In this document: positions 52,539-61,484 of the stretch, piece after piece
How positions within the stretch are numbered: position 1 is the stretch's first letter
Layout: every line of letters starts with the position of its first letter
Origin: CAVYXF01 sp963772335
Lineage (GTDB): Bacteria > Pseudomonadota > Alphaproteobacteria > Rhizobiales > Rhodomicrobiaceae
Length of the DNA: 64,000 nucleotides
Reading direction: 5' to 3'
Assembly (NCBI GenBank): GCA_963772335.1
Contig: CAVYXF010000010.1
Coordinates: 62,001 to 126,000 of the forward strand
The notes under the pieces: model-generated
Told to the model about the DNA's origin: nothing
The model's database searches: none
The model's input: the letters and a program-made list of their open reading frames with translations, nothing else
Position numbers and translations under genes: made by a program

Positions 52539-55500
52539 TCAACGGTTGATGGAGCGGACGGCCCGAACCTGCATGTTTCGCAACACCTCCAGCATCACGG
52601 CATATCGCTCCGCGTCAGACGTGGTCGGCTTGGGAATGAGCAGTCGCCCATTCTCGCGCTTGGCGCTTGATGCCGCGACATGGCTGCCGGCCACAGCGGG
52701 GTCACGGAAGGCCACGGCAATCGCTTTTGGCCCGGCCTCGATCGCGGCGATGCCGAGCTCCCGGCATGAGATCGCCACCTGCGCCCGGGCCAGCAGCGCA
52801 TTGATTGCGTCGGGCGGTGGGCCGAACCGATCCTCCAACTCCTCCGCGAAAGCCTCGACCTCGTCGAGGCTCGCCAGCTTCGTTAGCCTCGCATAGAGAT
52901 TGAGCCGACCCTCAGGTTCAGAAACATAGTCCTGCGGGATAAAGGCGGGCGCGCCAAGATTGATGTCAGGCGTCCAGTCAGGCTCCGGCTCTTTGCCGCG
53001 CGCACGGGCGAGCGCCCGGTCGAGCAATTGGCGATAGAGATCCGTGCCGATCAGCTTGATATGGCCGGCTTGGCTCTCGCCGAGCAGGTCTCCCGCGCCG
53101 CGGGCGTCCAGATCCCTGGCGCTGATCTCAAAGCCGGCGCCGAGACGGTCCAGTGTCTCGAGTGTGCGCAGCCGCTTCTGCGTCGCGGGGGCGAGCTTTG
53201 CCGCGGGGTCGGTCAGCAGATAGGTGACGCCGCGACGACGCCCCCGGCCGACACGCCCGCGAAGCTGATGGAGCTGCGACAGGCCAAACCGATCCGGGCG
53301 CCAGACCAGCATGGTGTTTGCGCTCGGTAGGTCCAGCCCGCTTTCGACGATGTTGGTGGCCAACAGCACATCGGCCCCGCCGGAGGCGAAGGCCATCATC
53401 ACATCGTCGATCTCGACGGCCGGCATCTTGCCATGCGCGATGAGCATGCGCAGGCTCGGCGCGATCTCGCGCAGCCGCGCTGCCATCGGTTCGATGTCTT
53501 CGACGCGGGGACAGACGACAAAGGTCTGACCGCGCTGGCTGCGCTCGCGCATCATGGATTGGCGCACGAGTGCCGGATCGAACGGCGCGAGGATGGTGCG
53601 AACGGGCCGGCGTCGCACGGGCGGCGTTGCGATCACGCTCAGATCCTGGATGCCTACCACTGCGGATTGCAAGGTGCGCGGGATCGGCGTGGCGGTGAGG
53701 GTCAGCACATGCGCGCCTTCGCCGAGCTTGCGCAGCTTTGCCTTTTCGCGCGCGCCGAGCCGCTGCTCCTCATCGATGATGACGAGGCCAAGCTGCTTGA
53801 AGCGGACATCTTTGGCGGCAAGCGCATGCGTCCCGATCGCGATCCGGATGCGACCCTCGGCGAGCCCTTCCTTCACCTCACGCGCCTCGGCCGGCTTGAC
53901 CAGCCGTGAGAGCTGCCCGATCTCGATACCGAAGCCGGCAAAGCGCTTGCGGAACGTCTCCACGTGCTGGCGGGCGAGTACCGTGGTCGGGGCGATGACT
54001 GCCACCTGTCCGCCGGACATGGCGACCACGGCCGCCGCGCGGAGCGCCACCTCGGTTTTGCCGAAGCCGACATCGCCGCACACCAGCCGGTCCATAGGCC
54101 GGCCGGACGCCAGATCCTGAAGTATCTCGGCAATCGCGGCGGCCTGATCAGGGCTCTCGGCATAGGGGAAACGCTGGGTGAAGCGCTCGTAGTCGTCCGC
54201 CTTGGGGCTGAACGGCGTCGCCTTCGCCTTGTCGCGGGCTGCGCTGAGGGCAACGAGCCGGTCCGCGGTCTCGGCGATTTCGGCTTCTACCTTGGCGCGG
54301 CGCTTGGCCCAGGCCTCGCCGTTCAACTTGTCCAGTGCGACGGCCTCCGGGTCCGAGCCGTAACGCCAGATGGACCCGACCTCATCGACGGGCACCATCA
54401 GCGTTGCCTCATCAGCAAATTCCAGCCGCACCATTTCGCTGGTCTGGCCGGCGGCCTCGATGGTCTCAAGGCCCCTCAGCACCGCCATGCCGTACTCAAG
54501 GTGAATGATCGTGTCGCCAATATTCAGCTCGGTTTGCACGAGCGAGAGGGCGAAAAGCGAGCGCTGCCGTTCGGGGCGGGCACGCTGGCCGGCAATATCG
54601 CTGGCGGCAATCACGGCGATGTTTTCATCCGGCAGTGCAAATCCGCGATCGATCGGCAGCCCCATGGAGAGGACTGCGCCGGCCGGAGCGGAACGTATCG
54701 CCTCCCAGCTCTGCGCGGGCTCGATCGTGCGCCCCAGGTTTTTTTCCACGCGGCGCGTGATGGTGCGGAGCTGACGGTCGTCATCGCCGGCCAGCACCAT
54801 CTTGCCACCGCCGCCTACCCACTCGCGGATGTAGGCCGCGGCCGCGGCAGTTGCTCCGCGCTGCCGTGCGAAGCGCGGTATCTCCACGGCTTGCACATCG
54901 ACCGGGCGCAAGGCTCGGCCCTTCAGCGCCGCGTCCCAGGCGTGCTTATCGATATAGAGCGCGTCCAGGGCCGGCATCGGTCGGGCCGGTTCCGCCCCCG
55001 CCGACAGCGGCACCTCACGATGCGCTTCATAAGCCTCGCGGATCTGCTCCAGCACGGCGCGCCGGCGCTCTTCCAAGCCCTTCCCGCCCGCGAGCTCGGC
55101 ATCCGGTGCGTAATCGAACAGGGTTTCCAGCTCGGAATAGAACTGCCCAAGCCATTGCTCCGCGCCGGAGAAGCGCTCTTCCTCGTCCGCCTCTGGGGCG
55201 AGGACAATCTCCGAGGCGGGCAGCAGGAGAAGGCCGTCGATCTCGGTTTCTACGGTGCGCTGGGAGAGCGGATCGAACGGGCTGATCTGCGTTATGTGTC
55301 CCTCGTCGTAGTCGATGCGCACGGGGCTTTCGGCGCCGGCGGGGAAGATGTCGGCGACCTGTCCGTGGAGTGCCGCCTCGCCGGGATCGTCGACCCGATC
55401 GTCGAAGATATAGCCGGTCCGGCGCAGGAAGGCTTCGAGAGCCAATGGGTCGAGGCGATCGCCAACGCGCAGCGTCAAGGTGGGGCCGCTCTGCCACAGG

Positions 55501-55871
55501 CTGCGCGGCGGCACGCGCTGCAGAACAGCTTCGACCGTCGAGATCAGCAGCCAGGGCGATTTCGGCGCCGCCGCCAGCGCGTGGAGCGTCTGCATGCGCT
55601 GCCCCATCGCTTCGCGCGAGGGCGACGCGCCGTCATAGGGCAGGCTGTCCCAGGCCGGGAAGGCGTATATCTCGACATCGTCGGCCAAAGCCCGGGCCAA
55701 GGCGATGAGGCGCTCGGCGGCGCGATCGTCCCCGGCCAGATGGATGATGCCCTTCCCACCGGCCTTGCGGCCAGCATCGAGCAAGCGCAGCGCAAGCGCC
55801 CCCGACGAGGGCACGGTGGCGTGCCCGGCTGCCTGGGCTTTCTTGCGAGGTGCGACGGCGGCATCTGTCAT
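52539..55871 (-). CDS. Mfd-like helicase (transcription-repair coupling factor family, probable paralogue)
   Basis: A 1110-residue SF2 translocase with Mfd architecture: a UvrB-like N-terminal module, a CarD/RID-like domain near residue 460, RecG-type motor domains (Walker A CGDVGFGKTEVALRAA, DEEQRLGAREK, TATPIPRTL, QLHQLRGRVGRG) and a TRCF C-terminal domain. Mfd pushes stalled RNA polymerase off damaged DNA and recruits UvrA. Several usually conserved motifs differ: the RID hallmark HxxHGIG is HLEYGMA, and DEEHRFG is DEEQRLG. I therefore suspect a second, diverged copy rather than the main Mfd. ATG 55871 is chosen with GGAA six bases upstream. Confidence 0.8.
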   Translation of the reverse strand: MTDAAVAPRKKAQAAGHATVPSSGALALRLLDAGRKAGGKGIIHLAGDDRAAERLIALARALADDVEIYAFPAWDSLPYDGASPSREAMGQRMQTLHALAAAPKSPWLLISTVEAVLQRVPPRSLWQSGPTLTLRVGDRLDPLALEAFLRRTGYIFDDRVDDPGEAALHGQVADIFPAGAESPVRIDYDEGHITQISPFDPLSQRTVETEIDGLLLLPASEIVLAPEADEEERFSGAEQWLGQFYSELETLFDYAPDAELAGGKGLEERRRAVLEQIREAYEAHREVPLSAGAEPARPMPALDALYIDKHAWDAALKGRALRPVDVQAVEIPRFARQRGATAAAAAYIREWVGGGGKMVLAGDDDRQLRTITRRVEKNLGRTIEPAQSWEAIRSAPAGAVLSMGLPIDRGFALPDENIAVIAASDIAGQRARPERQRSLFALSLVQTELNIGDTIIHLEYGMAVLRGLETIEAAGQTSEMVRLEFADEATLMVPVDEVGSIWRYGSDPEAVALDKLNGEAWAKRRAKVEAEIAETADRLVALSAARDKAKATPFSPKADDYERFTQRFPYAESPDQAAAIAEILQDLASGRPMDRLVCGDVGFGKTEVALRAAAVVAMSGGQVAVIAPTTVLARQHVETFRKRFAGFGIEIGQLSRLVKPAEAREVKEGLAEGRIRIAIGTHALAAKDVRFKQLGLVIIDEEQRLGAREKAKLRKLGEGAHVLTLTATPIPRTLQSAVVGIQDLSVIATPPVRRRPVRTILAPFDPALVRQSMMRERSQRGQTFVVCPRVEDIEPMAARLREIAPSLRMLIAHGKMPAVEIDDVMMAFASGGADVLLATNIVESGLDLPSANTMLVWRPDRFGLSQLHQLRGRVGRGRRRGVTYLLTDPAAKLAPATQKRLRTLETLDRLGAGFEISARDLDARGAGDLLGESQAGHIKLIGTDLYRQLLDRALARARGKEPEPDWTPDINLGAPAFIPQDYVSEPEGRLNLYARLTKLASLDEVEAFAEELEDRFGPPPDAINALLARAQVAISCRELGIAAIEAGPKAIAVAFRDPAVAGSHVAASSAKRENGRLLIPKPTTSDAERYAVMLEVLRNMQVRAVRSINR

Positions 55872-55975
55872 GAGCTGTTCCAATGAGGGCAGGGAGCAAG
55901 GCGCGGAGCCGCCGCGCTTTCAGCGGCCGGGCATCAGCTTGCGGCCGCCGAGGCCGACAGGCTGGCGCCCTGGCG

Positions 55976-56248
55976 CTAGTCGTTGTGGTCGTGCAGGAAC
56001 TGCGCGATCTGCCGCCGCAGCTCGGCCGGGTCATAGGCCTGCTGGGCGGCGGCATATTCGAAGATGGCGCGCTGGGTGTTGCGCGGCAGGCTGCTCCACA
56101 CCCCGACCACCGCAGCGCCCAGGCATTCGAGGACATGCCGCTCGTCCTGATCCAGCCCGCCAATCTCATCCCGCCGGGTGAAATGCGGGCTGGAGGCAGC
56201 TGCGCCCTGGTTGGACATTCGCGCGGCGCGCGATTCATCGCCGGCCAT
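55976..56248 (-). CDS. Small protein of unknown function downstream of DUF892 gene
   Basis: A 90-residue acidic/polar protein with no recognised domain. Its C-terminal half is helical (DERHVLECLGAAVVGVWSSL...AQFLHDHND). GGGAGG lies at normal spacing before the ATG, and only 23 bp separate it from the DUF892 gene on the same strand. I therefore infer co-transcription from the EcfG-type promoter. No signal peptide or membrane segment is seen. Confidence 0.65.
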   Translation of the reverse strand: MAGDESRAARMSNQGAAASSPHFTRRDEIGGLDQDERHVLECLGAAVVGVWSSLPRNTQRAIFEYAAAQQAYDPAELRRQIAQFLHDHND

Positions 56249-56271
56249 CGCTGCCTCCCGTCTTTGCGGTC

Positions 56272-56763
56272 TCAGGCCGCCGCCTTGGCGTTGATCATGT
56301 CCTCGGCCAGCTCGGAGAGGATCTCGTCGGTGTTCTCCTCCTCGACCAGCGTCTCCTTCAGCAGCTCCTCCACCTCTGAGAGGCCGAGTTGCTTGGCCCA
56401 GGCGAGCATGGTGCCGTAGCGGACGATCTCGTAATGCTCGACGGCCTGGGCCGAGGCGATCAGTCCGGCATCGAGCGCATCGCCGCCGCCGAACTCCTCC
56501 ATCACCTCATCGCCTTCCTCGATGATGCCTTCGATCGCCGGGCACTTGGCACCTTCCGGCTTCTCGCCCAGCAGCTTGAAGACCTTCTTCAGGCGCTCGA
56601 CCTGCTTCTTGGTCTCTTCGAGATGTACGCCGAACGCGCCCTTCAGCTCGTCGGACTTGGCAGCCTGCGCGAGCTTGGGCAGCGCCTTCAGGATCGCGTT
56701 CTCGGCATAAAGGGTGTCTTTGAGCTGGTGTATCAGAAGGTCTTTGAGGTCTTTGCCGGCCAT
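56272..56763 (-). CDS. DUF892 ferritin-like protein (YciE/YciF family)
   Basis: A 163-residue protein beginning LKDLLIHQLKDTLYAENAILKALPKLAQAA, the hallmark of the YciF/DUF892 ferritin-like four-helix family. It has Glu/His-rich helices (EGIIEEGDEVMEEF, AVEHYEIVRYG) that could bind a di-iron centre. These proteins are stress-induced in many bacteria, and their exact function is unresolved. A strong AAGGAGAC ribosome-binding site and a GGAAC-N17-CGTT promoter lie upstream, indicating membership of the EcfG general-stress regulon. Confidence 0.92.
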   Translation of the reverse strand: MAGKDLKDLLIHQLKDTLYAENAILKALPKLAQAAKSDELKGAFGVHLEETKKQVERLKKVFKLLGEKPEGAKCPAIEGIIEEGDEVMEEFGGGDALDAGLIASAQAVEHYEIVRYGTMLAWAKQLGLSEVEELLKETLVEEENTDEILSELAEDMINAKAAA

Positions 56764-56813
56764 GGTGGGTCTCCTTCGTGGGCGAGGGCATTTGTATGTT
56801 GACCAACCACTTC

Positions 56814-56839
56814 AACGGGATGCCTCCCAAAGAGGTTCC
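56814..56839 (-). promoter_or_regulatory. EcfG-type (general stress) promoter of the DUF892 gene
   Basis: The minus strand reads GGAAC (56839-56835), 17 bases, then CGTT (56817-56814), an exact match to the EcfG/RpoE2/SigT consensus. The -10 element is 51 bp before the start codon. It has the same spacing as the promoter in front of the DUF4142 gene. Confidence 0.8.
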
Positions 56840-57194
56840 GCACGAGGTGCGCGACGAGGAGATCGTGTGCAGTTTGCAAAGACGTTCAGCCGGATCACAT
56901 CGGTTTACCGCTACCCCAGCGACGACCATGAACTGTTGTTGGCCGCAGCCAGAGAGCGGGGCGAGAATGTTGCTGTAACGCGCTCGCCGCGCTCACTCAT
57001 GAGCAGCTGCAGAACGGCATGCCGATTGGGCTAGCCGATCGCGAGCCGCCTGAGCCTCACCATTCCGATCAACGGCAGGCCTCGCCTCGCCCAGGGGAAG
57101 TCTTGTTCAGACAGGCCGGACGATCGGGGGCGCAGGCCGTTCTGGCCTGAGGCAAACCCGCTGCGCGAACGCCAGCCAAAATGAGAGCAGCCCG
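56840..57194. other. 355-bp region with no recognised gene
   Basis: Nothing that looks like a complete gene was found between the DUF892 promoter and the molybdoenzyme remnant. Given the deletion scar next door, it may be eroded former upstream sequence. Confidence 0.5.
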
Positions 57195-57526
57195 ATGCCA
57201 GATCCCAGCACTCTCGATGTTTCCCGACGTGACGTATTGATTGGAGGCGCGGCTGCTGCCGCAGTCACCTCCGCGCCACAAGCCGTTAGGGCCCAGGCGA
57301 CCGGCGGGTACCGGTCCACGCCGACATCCCGCATCAGGAGGTCATCTTCCTCGACGAGACCGACCCGATCTCCTCGCCGATGAAGGCCAAGGGCGTGGGC
57401 GAGCTCGGCATCTGCGGCGTCGGAGCGGCCGTTGCCAACGCGATCTACAACGCCACGGGGGTCCGGGTGCGCGATTATCCGATCACGCTCGACAAGTATC
57501 TCGATCGCCTGCCGCAGGTGGCTTAG
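57195..57526 (+). pseudogene. Deletion scar of a PaoABC-type molybdenum enzyme operon
   Basis: Two unrelated ends are joined. From 57195 the frame gives TLDVSRRDVLIGGAAAAAVTSAPQAVRAQ, a twin-arginine signal like that of the iron-sulfur subunit PaoA (YagT). From 57314, in another frame, it gives DETDPISSPMKAKGVGELGICGVGAAVANAIYNATG and then VRDYPITLDKYLDRLPQVA plus stop, the C-terminus of the molybdopterin subunit PaoC (YagR). The rest of paoA, all of paoB and most of paoC (roughly 3.5 to 4 kb in intact operons) is missing. A single internal deletion explains this. The product is non-functional. Confidence 0.75.
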
Positions 57527-57627
57527 AGCGCGGGACGCTCCGCTGAACGCGGAGCGGGCGCTCTAATTTTTGTTGGTGCATCGGATCTATCCGAAAAGTG
57601 CGTACACTTTTCGGTCCGATGCACTAG
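57524..57627. repeat. Dispersed ~100-bp intergenic repeat, copy 2
   Basis: Same orientation and nearly the same sequence as 32082-32183 (for example GACGCTCCGCTGAACGCGGA, TTGTTGGTGCATCGGAT, GTGCGTACACTTTTCGGTC). Its first bases coincide with the stop codon of the paoC remnant, so it abuts the broken operon exactly. Confidence 0.8.
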
Positions 57628-57684
57628 CGCCAGGCTCGCAGCAAACGTGATATTCCGTGAAATGTCCGGGGATAGTGAGCGGCG

Positions 57685-58173
57685 ATGAAAATCATCAGCG
57701 GCGGACAGAGCGGGGTCGACCGCGCCGCCCTCGACGTGGCGATCGAGCGCGGCTTGGACTGGGGCGGCTGGTGCCCGAGAGGCGGCTGGGCCGAGGACTT
57801 CCCCGATCCGCCGGGGCTGCTGCCGCATTATCCGCAGCTCCGCGAGACACCGGGGCGCGGCACTGCACAGCGTACGCGTTGGAATGTCCGCGACGGCGAC
57901 GTCATCCTCGTCATCACCGATGGCAGCGGATTACCCGCCTCGCCCGGAACGCAGTACGGGGCCGATTGGGCGGAGATGCACGCCAAGCCGCTGCTCGTCC
58001 TCGACGCTGGGGCTCCCGATGCCGCAACGCAAGCCGCAGAATGGGTGCGCGCGCAAAAGCAGAGCCTCGGAGCGGACCTCACACTCAGCATTGGCGGTCC
58101 GCGCGAGAGCGAGGCGCCCGGCATCTACGCCAAGGCGCGAGCGCTCATCACCGCGATGCTCGACACCGAATAG
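57685..58173 (+). CDS. Putative molybdenum-cofactor carrier (YpsA/SLOG-related)
   Basis: A 162-residue protein starting MKIISGGQSGVDRAALDVAI, the hallmark of the MoCo-carrier/YpsA-like Rossmannoid (SLOG) family. WCPRGGWAEDF, TRWNVRDGDVILVIT and a C-terminal IGGPRESEAPGIY follow. A Chlamydomonas member binds molybdenum cofactor; the bacterial role is inferred. It sits 158 bp from the remnant of a molybdoenzyme operon. It is convergent with the LLM gene, and the two 3' ends overlap by 49 bp. Confidence 0.85.
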   Translation: MKIISGGQSGVDRAALDVAIERGLDWGGWCPRGGWAEDFPDPPGLLPHYPQLRETPGRGTAQRTRWNVRDGDVILVITDGSGLPASPGTQYGADWAEMHAKPLLVLDAGAPDAATQAAEWVRAQKQSLGADLTLSIGGPRESEAPGIYAKARALITAMLDTE

Positions 58174-59159
58174 ATTAGCGCGGCGCGCTCTCGCGCGATC
58201 AGCTCGAAGGAGCGAAGCCGGCTTTCATGCTTGTAGACGTCGGAGACGATCATCAATTCATCGGCGCCGGTCTCGGCCACAAGCGCCTCGATACCCGCGC
58301 GCACGGTCTCGGGCGAGCCGTAGATCGAGCGGGCGAGCATATGCATCGCATGCGCCTTCTCCATCGGCGTCCAGTAGGTCTCGATGTCATCGATTGGCGG
58401 CTGGCTGAGGCTGCGCACGCCGCGCAGCATATTGGTGAAGGCCATCTGCTGGGTGGTGGCGAGGCGCCGCGCCTCGGCGTCGGTCTCGGCAGCGATAATG
58501 TTGACGCCGATCATCGCGTAGGGACGCTGGAGCTGCTCGGACGGCTTGAAATGCGTGCGATAGACCTGCAGAGCCGAAAGCAGCGCCTCGGGCGCGAAAT
58601 GCGAGGCGAAGGCATAGGGCAGGCCGAGCTCGGCGGCGAGCGTCGCGCCGAACAGGCTCGATCCGAGGATCCAAAGCGGCACGTTCGTTCCCGCTGCCGG
58701 GACCGCCTGGATGCGCTGCCCCGGCTTTGCCGGCGCGAGCAGGGCTTGCAGCTCGAGGACATCTTGAGGGAATTGGTCGGCGCTATCGGGCGTGCGGCGC
58801 AGCGCGCGCAAAGTGAGCTGATCGGTGCCCGGCGCGCGCCCGAGGCCAAGGTCGATGCGGCCCGGGAACAGACGCTCCAGCGTGCCGAACTGCTCGGCGA
58901 TGATCATCGGGGCGTGGTTCGGCAGCATGATGCCGCCGGCGCCGACGCGAATGGTCTGCGTCCCCGCCGCGATATGGCCGATGACGACCGAGGTCGCGGC
59001 GCTGGCGATGCCGGCCATGTTGTGATGCTCGGCGACCCAGAAGCGCCGATAGCCCCACCCCTCCGCATGGCGCGCCAGATCGCGGGAGTTGTGGAGCGCG
59101 CCGCGCGCATCGGTGTCCTGCGTGATGCGAACGAGGTCGAGAATCGACAGCGCGGTCAT
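58125..59159 (-). CDS. LLM-class (luciferase-like) flavin-dependent oxidoreductase
   Basis: A 344-residue TIM-barrel flavoprotein of the bacterial luciferase family. It begins LSILDLVRITQDTDARGALHNSRDLARHAEGWGYRRFWVAEHHNM, with the HHNM motif and GIMLPNHAPMIIAEQFGTL typical of LLM subgroup 1 (MsnO8/YhbW-like). These are FMNH2-dependent monooxygenases, and the substrate is unknown. AGGAAG lies before ATG 59159. The frame is open upstream into the IS but without similarity. The third IS5-family copy inserted about 160 bp upstream, so promoter sequences may have been altered. Confidence 0.9.
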   Translation of the reverse strand: MTALSILDLVRITQDTDARGALHNSRDLARHAEGWGYRRFWVAEHHNMAGIASAATSVVIGHIAAGTQTIRVGAGGIMLPNHAPMIIAEQFGTLERLFPGRIDLGLGRAPGTDQLTLRALRRTPDSADQFPQDVLELQALLAPAKPGQRIQAVPAAGTNVPLWILGSSLFGATLAAELGLPYAFASHFAPEALLSALQVYRTHFKPSEQLQRPYAMIGVNIIAAETDAEARRLATTQQMAFTNMLRGVRSLSQPPIDDIETYWTPMEKAHAMHMLARSIYGSPETVRAGIEALVAETGADELMIVSDVYKHESRLRSFELIARERAALIYSVSSIAVMSARALA

Positions 59160-59317
59160 GATGGCTTCCTGCAGTTGCGAGCGAGCGCGGCGGTCGCGGA
59201 CCACGGGCCGGGCGAAGCGGTTGTGAGAGGGTATATGGCGACGGGGTCGGTGGGGGATCAAGGGTGGGGTGGTGAGGCGACGTCGCTCGTAGCCTCCGTT
59301 GAGCTGAAAGGCCTTAG

Positions 59318-60452
59318 GAGACCTGTGCGCGGTTCGCGCAGGCTTCTGATGTGCATCTGATTTCAGTTTTCGTGGGCTCCTGCGGTTTAGCAGGATATGG
59401 CTGCATGGCAGCCCCAAGCCGTTCCGCGTTGCCGTGATTATCGAACCGCGGCGATCGCCAGACCACGTTTGAGGTTATAGGCGATGGCGGTGAGACGGAC
59501 CTGAACGGCGGCCTTTGCCAGTCCTGACCATCGCATGCGACGAAGGCCATAGCTTCGCTTCCATGTGCCGAAGATTTTCTCGATCCGGCCTCGTATGCGA
59601 TGGATGGGCCGGTTCCAGGCCTCGAGGCGGGCCAGGGCTTCGGTCGCGCCGTGTCCCCACATGCCCGTCGCCACGACGCGCGGCGTGCCGCCTTTGGCGC
59701 GGACGGCGTCACCGAAATGATGGCCCCGATAGGCGCTGTCAGCAAACACCTCGCCGGGATCGTCCGGCAGCACATCCGGACCGGCCTTGCCATCATTGAC
59801 ATTGGCGGGCGTGACGGCGACCTCCTCCACCAGGCCAGTCTCGGCATCGGCGCCGACATGGGCTTTGAAGCCGTGAACCGCTGGTTTGCCCTTGTGCTTG
59901 ACCCAATGCGCATCGCCGTCATTTTCGCTGGCGGATGCGATGATCGTGGCATCGACAAGCGTGCCGGTCTTGACCCGAACCGCCTTGGCTTTGAGCTGGC
60001 CGGTGACCTCCTCGAACAGAGATTTGTCCGGCCCATGCGCAATAAGCGTCTTCCGGAAGCGCACGAAGGCCGTACGCTCCGGCGTCGGCTCCGAAGCCGA
60101 AAACCCGCAGAACCGCCGAAACGACGCCCGGTCATCCAGGGCTTCGGCAAGCTTGACATCGGAGAGGTCGTGCCAGACGGCAATGAGCATCGCCTTGAAC
60201 AGAACCAGCGGCGGCCAAGACGGCTCGCCCTTTGCGGCGCAAGGGATCACGCCAAGCCGCCTCTCAACCGGAACCCAGTCGATCAGCGTCACCAGATCGT
60301 CAAGACAGCTATGTCGTCCGCCGCGCTCGGTAACAAACCCTAGTGTTTCCTGGCCAATCCGACGACGACCCATCTTGCACCTCGATCCATTCAGCAAATC
60401 GAGGGAATCAAAAACAAACTGCCTCGTCCAGAACTACCCGCGCACAGGTCTC
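59318..60452 (-). mobile_element. IS5-family element, copy C (complete, 1135 bp)
   Basis: The same 1135-bp element as copies A and B, in the same orientation, flanked by a perfect 4-bp target duplication TTAG (59314-59317 and 60453-60456). I saw two base differences from copy B: one changes Leu115 to Pro in the transposase, the other lies just upstream of its start. It sits between the LLM gene and the end of the sugar-epimerase gene. Confidence 0.95.
59438..60373 (-). CDS. IS5-family transposase (DDE), copy C
   Basis: A 311-residue transposase identical to the one at 665-1600 except Pro115 for Leu115. Catalytic Asp141, Asp212 and Glu265 are present. A T created by one point change opens a longer frame from TTG 60397, but ATG 60373 (MGRRRIGQ) remains the sensible start. 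It is probably functional unless the proline in the helical linker harms folding. Confidence 0.92.
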   Translation of the reverse strand: MGRRRIGQETLGFVTERGGRHSCLDDLVTLIDWVPVERRLGVIPCAAKGEPSWPPLVLFKAMLIAVWHDLSDVKLAEALDDRASFRRFCGFSASEPTPERTAFVRFRKTLIAHGPDKSLFEEVTGQLKAKAVRVKTGTLVDATIIASASENDGDAHWVKHKGKPAVHGFKAHVGADAETGLVEEVAVTPANVNDGKAGPDVLPDDPGEVFADSAYRGHHFGDAVRAKGGTPRVVATGMWGHGATEALARLEAWNRPIHRIRGRIEKIFGTWKRSYGLRRMRWSGLAKAAVQVRLTAIAYNLKRGLAIAAVR

Positions 60453-60608
60453 TTAGACCGATTGCACTTTGCTCAGGTAATGCAACACGGAGCCAGCTAA
60501 GACACCCGCTCTACAAACGAGCTGCCCGCGCCACCTACACGGCTAACGACTCCTTGCAAGCCCGCGAGTTCTTGAATGCGCTCGCGGGGACCCGGCCGCG
60601 AACGATCT

Positions 60609-61484
60609 TCAGGAGCCGGCCCCCGATGCCTGGCCATTAAGCAGACCGTGGACCGCGGCGAGACCTTTGAGTAACGGCACGCCCTTTTCCAGCACCTCGT
60701 AGCGGTCGCGGGCAACTGGGCGCCAGACCGAGAGCGCCGCCGCGATCTCAGGCGGCAGGGTGACGAAGCTCTCCATGACCAGATCGCCGTCGAAGCCGGT
60801 TGCGGCGAGCGCGCGGAACGTCTCATCCCAGTCGATGGTGCCGGTGCCGGGCACGCCGCGGTCGGACTCGGAGAGGTGAATGTAGCGGGATTTCGCGCCC
60901 GCCAGCGCGATCCCGTGGCCGATACCCTTCTCCTCGATGTTCATGTGATAGGTGTCGAGATGGATGGTGACATTCGGCTCGCCGATCCGGTCAAGCATGG
61001 CGAGCGACTGTTCGGCGGTATTGAGGAGATGCGTTTCGTAGCGATTGCACGGCTCGATCCCGATCAACATGCCGAATTCCGCTGCGCGCCGGGCCACGGG
61101 TTTGAGCGCCTTCGCGATATTGGCGAGCTCCTGCTCCTCCGGGGGTTTGCCGGAGCGCCAGCCGAGCGTCGAATAGGTGACGCCGCCGAGAAAGTTGCAG
61201 CCAAGCGCATGGGCGACCTCGACCGCCGGCATGAGGAAGCGCTCTGCGCGCTCGGGATAAAGCGCCGCATTGTCCTCCATTGGCAGGCACAGCGATGCGG
61301 TCGGCGCCACGCCATGCTGCTTGAAGAGAGCCACCGAATGCTCGACATCGATCGTCTCCGGCGCGAGCAGTGCCATCTCGATCACCTGCAGCCCATAGCG
61401 GGCCGCTTCCGGGATCAGCAGCTCGGCTGCCTCACGCGTCCACGCCGCGGTCCAAAGGCTCGAATGCATGCCGAAGCGGATCAT
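60609..61484 (-). CDS. Sugar phosphate isomerase/epimerase family protein (tagatose/psicose 3-epimerase-like)
   Basis: A 291-residue xylose-isomerase-like TIM barrel. It begins MIRFGMHSSLWTAAWT. Metal-binding Glu in GIEPCNRYETHLLNTAEQ, Asp and His in HLDTYHMNIEE and Glu in LVMESF match the D-tagatose/D-psicose 3-epimerase family. The start overlaps the permease stop by 4 bp (ATGA). It is the last gene of the ribose-type ABC operon and probably converts the imported sugar to a metabolisable epimer. Confidence 0.9.
   Translation of the reverse strand: MIRFGMHSSLWTAAWTREAAELLIPEAARYGLQVIEMALLAPETIDVEHSVALFKQHGVAPTASLCLPMEDNAALYPERAERFLMPAVEVAHALGCNFLGGVTYSTLGWRSGKPPEEQELANIAKALKPVARRAAEFGMLIGIEPCNRYETHLLNTAEQSLAMLDRIGEPNVTIHLDTYHMNIEEKGIGHGIALAGAKSRYIHLSESDRGVPGTGTIDWDETFRALAATGFDGDLVMESFVTLPPEIAAALSVWRPVARDRYEVLEKGVPLLKGLAAVHGLLNGQASGAGS

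Noticed and set aside
53964..55886. A 640-codon open frame on the strand opposite the Mfd-like gene.
   Set aside because: It mirrors the codon pattern of the Mfd-like gene in GC-rich DNA, has no recognisable domain, and the minus-strand frame is clearly the conserved one.
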